DNA of 33,151 bases from Phycisphaerae bacterium. Lineage in GTDB: Bacteria; Planctomycetota; Phycisphaerae; UBA1845. Shown here one piece after another: positions 30,564-33,151 of the stretch. The first letter of the stretch is position 1; the number at the start of each line of letters is the position of its first letter. The notes under the pieces were generated by a model. The model did no database searches and was not told the origin of the DNA. It was given only the letters and a program-made list of their open reading frames with translations. Where the stretch lies: assembly GCA_020056715.1 (NCBI GenBank), contig JAGVHG010000056.1, positions 1 to 33,151 on the forward strand, read 5' to 3'. Made by a program: the position numbers and the translations under genes.

Positions 30564-32639
30564 TTAACGTGGTCCGGTGAAGGCGTCTTCGAAGAAAAAG
30601 AAATCGAACAAGTCCACGTCGCCGTCGTTGTCGGCGTCGAAATCACCGTGTGCGCCAACGATGACCGACACCAAATACTCCGACTGGTTCCGCAGGGCTC
30701 CGTTGCAATCCAGCACCGACTTGTCGGTGACGACGAGCCGTAAGGTGTAGGCGCACGGCCGCAGTCCGGCTGTACTCCACTGCCCAAGCAGACCGTTGAT
30801 TACCTGCATTGTACCGCTTGCGATGGTCACCCAGGCGTGGGCGTCGCCGCCGGTGAAATACAGTGCCCAACCGTCCAGATGGGTGTCAGAGGCCGTCCCA
30901 CGGATGTCCACCTGCCCCACCACGTTCGAGCAAGACGTAGGCGAAGTGATGACGGCGATCGGGGTCGTGTTGTCGATGACCACGTCCCGCGTCTGCGGAG
31001 TCGCCGAATGGCCGCACTGATCAGTGGCGTCCAGCCGGAGTCGGTAGTTACCGTCCGGGATGCCGGCGCGCGTGTTCCACGATGCCAGGGGGTCGTTGAG
31101 TACGGTTCCCGCGTAGGTCGGGTGGGCGGGGTCCACCGGGTTGAAGGCACCCGCGGGAAGCGCAGCATATCGAACGGTGTAGCTGTCCGCCACGCGGGCG
31201 TTCTCGTCCCACACCGTGCCGTCCACGCAGACGCTACCACCAAGGACAGCGCCGTTTGCCGGCGAGCGGATACTCGCGTCGTCATATTGTTTGTCCACAA
31301 AGAGCCAGGCGACGACGGAACTCACCCGGCCGCATACGTTGGTTGCGCTGAGCCGCAAGAAGTACCAGCCCTGCGACAGGCCCGCGGTGTTCCATGTTCC
31401 GCCGCCCAGAAGGTTTCCGTTCACCACCGGAATCGAGTCGATATAGATCCGAATCCAGGTGTCCCCGTTGACCGGCAGATACTCGACCACATAGCCGGCG
31501 AACGTCCCATCCGGATCGTAGGCCGAACCCTGGACAGCAACGCTGTCGCAAGCGACTCCCGATGGCGCGGGCCAGGATAGCGGCGAGGAAATGACCGCTA
31601 TCGGCGGCGTAGTATCAACATCGCATTGGTCGACGATGGTAAGGGTCGCGCCCAGGCAGAGATCACACCCTACCGCGTTGTTGCCGTACGCTCCGACCTC
31701 GAGGAAATACTCCTCGCCCGCATTGACGGCGAAAGAAACAGCGGAACTCCGGTACGTCCCGCAGAAGTTCGTGCATTCCGGAGTCGCCGAATCATCGTTG
31801 CAGCCTCGCTCGACCATAAACCCGCTGCAAACACCCTGAAGTGTTCGCACGACCGTGTCGTACGCGGTCGTCGGATGACAGGTCGAAAAACGGGCAACGC
31901 CCGTGACCTCCGACAAGAATCTGAACCATACGTTGCGCCCCACACCGCTGGAGCATGACCAGTTTTCGGATGCGGAGAGGGCATCCTGGGCGTCGATCTC
32001 GACCCTGTGGACTCCGGGAGCACCCGGCAACTCCCGGGCGGATTGGCAGACGATGTTGGTCGGTGCTTCGCCGCACGGCTGACCGATCGAGACGATGACA
32101 CCCAGACACAACGTGCAACCGGCCGAGTTCTGATTGTACGAGCCGACCGCGAAGCGATAGGAAACGCCCGCGTGGGCGTTGAAGGTGACCCTCGAACCAG
32201 AGCCGTTACACCCATTGGCGCACTCGGGGGCGATCGTGTCGTCATTGCAATCGACGTCGTCCATGAGGTTGCACTCGGCGTCCCCACCGCTCCAGACCTC
32301 GAGCACCGTGTCGTACGTCGTGGCGGGGTGACAAGTGCTGATGGTCACCGGACCAGGCAACGTCGGCGTCACCTGGAACCAAACAGTGTGACCGACGGTC
32401 ATCCCGCAATAGGTCGTGACGCCGGTGGCCGCGGACGCATCCATCAGCACTACATGCTGACCAACCTCCCCGGAAATCACCCGTGGCACAGCGCAAGCGT
32501 CGCTCGGCGGCTCGCCGAGAACACATTGCTGAGCATACGCCGACGGAATGCCACCTCCGAGGCACCCGATCATGGCCGCGCATCGCAGGACCGTGCTGAA
32601 TGCTTTTCTTGCCGATGTTTGTTGACTTAACGCGCTCAT
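30564..32639 (-). CDS. Secreted Cys-rich multidomain protein with dockerin-like C-terminus
   Basis: An exported protein of 691 residues. Residues 1-36 are a signal peptide ending SAYAQQ. Two homologous Cys-rich beta modules follow at about 39-185 and 186-335, each with an ISTCHPATTYDTVLEVWSG-like strand, a CNDD loop and a GCTLCLG end, similar to pre-peptidase C-terminal-type domains. Ig-like or bacterial Big-type beta repeats come next (PPIAVISSP, DASIRSPANGAVLGG, TPIAVITSPTS). The last 25 or so residues, HGDFDADNDGDVDLFDFFFF, form a dockerin-type I calcium loop, common at the C-termini of planctomycete secreted proteins. ATG 32639 is preceded by AAGGAGAGG; the longer frame to 32708 would place the signal peptide internally. 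Function unknown, probably surface adhesion or matrix. Confidence 0.85.
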   Translation of the reverse strand: MSALSQQTSARKAFSTVLRCAAMIGCLGGGIPSAYAQQCVLGEPPSDACAVPRVISGEVGQHVVLMDASAATGVTTYCGMTVGHTVWFQVTPTLPGPVTISTCHPATTYDTVLEVWSGGDAECNLMDDVDCNDDTIAPECANGCNGSGSRVTFNAHAGVSYRFAVGSYNQNSAGCTLCLGVIVSIGQPCGEAPTNIVCQSARELPGAPGVHRVEIDAQDALSASENWSCSSGVGRNVWFRFLSEVTGVARFSTCHPTTAYDTVVRTLQGVCSGFMVERGCNDDSATPECTNFCGTYRSSAVSFAVNAGEEYFLEVGAYGNNAVGCDLCLGATLTIVDQCDVDTTPPIAVISSPLSWPAPSGVACDSVAVQGSAYDPDGTFAGYVVEYLPVNGDTWIRIYIDSIPVVNGNLLGGGTWNTAGLSQGWYFLRLSATNVCGRVSSVVAWLFVDKQYDDASIRSPANGAVLGGSVCVDGTVWDENARVADSYTVRYAALPAGAFNPVDPAHPTYAGTVLNDPLASWNTRAGIPDGNYRLRLDATDQCGHSATPQTRDVVIDNTTPIAVITSPTSCSNVVGQVDIRGTASDTHLDGWALYFTGGDAHAWVTIASGTMQVINGLLGQWSTAGLRPCAYTLRLVVTDKSVLDCNGALRNQSEYLVSVIVGAHGDFDADNDGDVDLFDFFFFEDAFTGPR

Positions 32640-32811
32640 TGTTTCACCTCTCCTTAACCAATCGATGTCAGGCATTGGCGGCGGAACCAGCGCAATGCGG
32701 TTCCCCAATCCATACCGCTATGTTTTTGTTGGTCGGGAAGTTTCGGTGAGGTGAGGCGGCGCCGGCCCGAAGGCCGTCCCATCCGCCGAAAACCACTCCC
32801 CGAGCGGTGTT
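32640..32811 (-). other. Long structured 5' leader of the secreted-protein gene
   Basis: On the minus strand this leader of about 165 bases can form a 7-bp stem-loop near 32792-32808 (CACCGCTC with GAGTGGT, one G-T pair) and a GGCC-TTCG-GGCC hairpin at 32775-32764 that sits inside a GGCGG/CCGCC pair. No known riboswitch motif was recognised. Confidence 0.35.
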
Positions 32812-32839
32812 ATTTTACCATTTTACCATGAGGATTCAA
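32812..32839 (-). promoter_or_regulatory. Promoter of the secreted-protein gene
   Basis: On the minus strand TTGAAT (32839-32834) is followed after 16 bases by TAAAAT (32817-32812). The spacer and -10 region contain a tandem ATGGTAAA ATGGTAAA, which may be a regulator site. Confidence 0.5.
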
Positions 32840-33151
32840 CGGTCTACAAGTCCAAAAATCCCGCATAACGATGGCCTGCTCCCCAAAAATTGAACCGGTC
32901 GGTATGAGGGTCTAACCGCCCCAGGAAAGGGCAGGGAAGAATGGCGATACTGTTGCCAACTATGGTGTTGTCATGGGTTTACATCAATTGGAGTTGCACG
33001 CGCTACTCGTCGCGTGGGCGTTGCATGGGCGGGTAACGATGTCTCCGGCGTTTTAGCCCGGATTATTCATACTGCCCCGATTGAAGGTGGGCGAGGCTGG
33101 GCGGGCGACGGCCATGATGCGTTGTGCACAAGTTGGGCATGATGCGTGCAG
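32840..33151. other. Intergenic sequence with no recognised gene
   Basis: This end of the window has no ORF with a ribosome binding site, no tRNA-like fold and no clear repeat beyond a short ATGATGCGT duplication near 33115-33148. It may hold the start or control region of a gene that continues outside the window. Confidence 0.4.

Noticed and set aside
32640-33151. Known riboswitch or structural RNA
   Set aside because: Hairpins are present, but no conserved core of a riboswitch, 6S, SRP or tmRNA could be recognised.

Overview
The window reads as about 33 kb of a GC-rich bacterial chromosome, most likely from the Planctomycetota and possibly Phycisphaerae-like. The pointers are a secreted protein with a dockerin-type C-terminal calcium loop, an RCC1-repeat protein with a Cys-rich tail of a kind I associate with planctomycetes and myxobacteria, genes separated by palindromic repeats, and many GTG starts. 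The phylum is inferred from protein style only; there is no rRNA or ribosomal marker here.

Layout. (1) 1-5059: right end of an integrative element. It has unrecognised ORFs, two tandem helix-turn-helix proteins, a winged-helix-like protein and a replication-type protein joined by 4-base stop/start overlaps, several small ORFs, and a tyrosine recombinase whose reading frame ends inside tRNA-Thr(CGT). (2) 5097-8569, minus strand: a large bacterial SNF2-family ATPase and a small partner. (3) 8733-10530: a secreted RCC1-repeat protein with a clear sigma-70-type promoter, then a mirror-symmetric array of palindromes. (4) 10562-15549, plus strand: peptidase T, a coiled-coil protein, a small conserved protein, a TatD-like metallohydrolase and a Y-family DNA polymerase. 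(5) 15689-19067, minus strand: a TPR lipoprotein and an OmpA-like lipoprotein in one operon, then a VapC-type toxin and its antitoxin. (6) 19214-22191, plus strand: an M19 dipeptidase, an unknown protein and a three-domain exonuclease-TerB-BRCT protein, convergent with an oversized NAD+-dependent DNA ligase (22326-24773, minus). (7) 24824-28641, minus strand: a DUF433/DUF5615 pair whose DUF5615 member has an in-frame amber stop, then fabI, a 53-codon ORF, uppS and purA. (8) 28820-30366, plus strand: glutamine synthetase behind an AT-rich promoter. (9) 30564-32839, minus strand: a large secreted Cys-rich protein with a dockerin-like tail and its promoter.

The chromosomal part mixes housekeeping functions (fatty acid, undecaprenyl, purine and glutamine synthesis, DNA ligation), DNA repair (Y-family polymerase, exonuclease-BRCT, ligase, SNF2), secreted or envelope proteins, and two toxin-antitoxin loci of which one looks broken. 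The points most worth a second look are: a ligase in which the helix-hairpin-helix region appears to be duplicated; an integrase gene whose 3' end is the tRNA attachment site; a six-palindrome mirror array between 10344 and 10530; palindromic repeats that have entered coding sequence in the SNF2 and TPR genes; heptanucleotide tandem repeats in two intergenic regions; and a probable frameshifted small gene just before the integrase. I found no CRISPR array, no rRNA and no complete insertion sequence.
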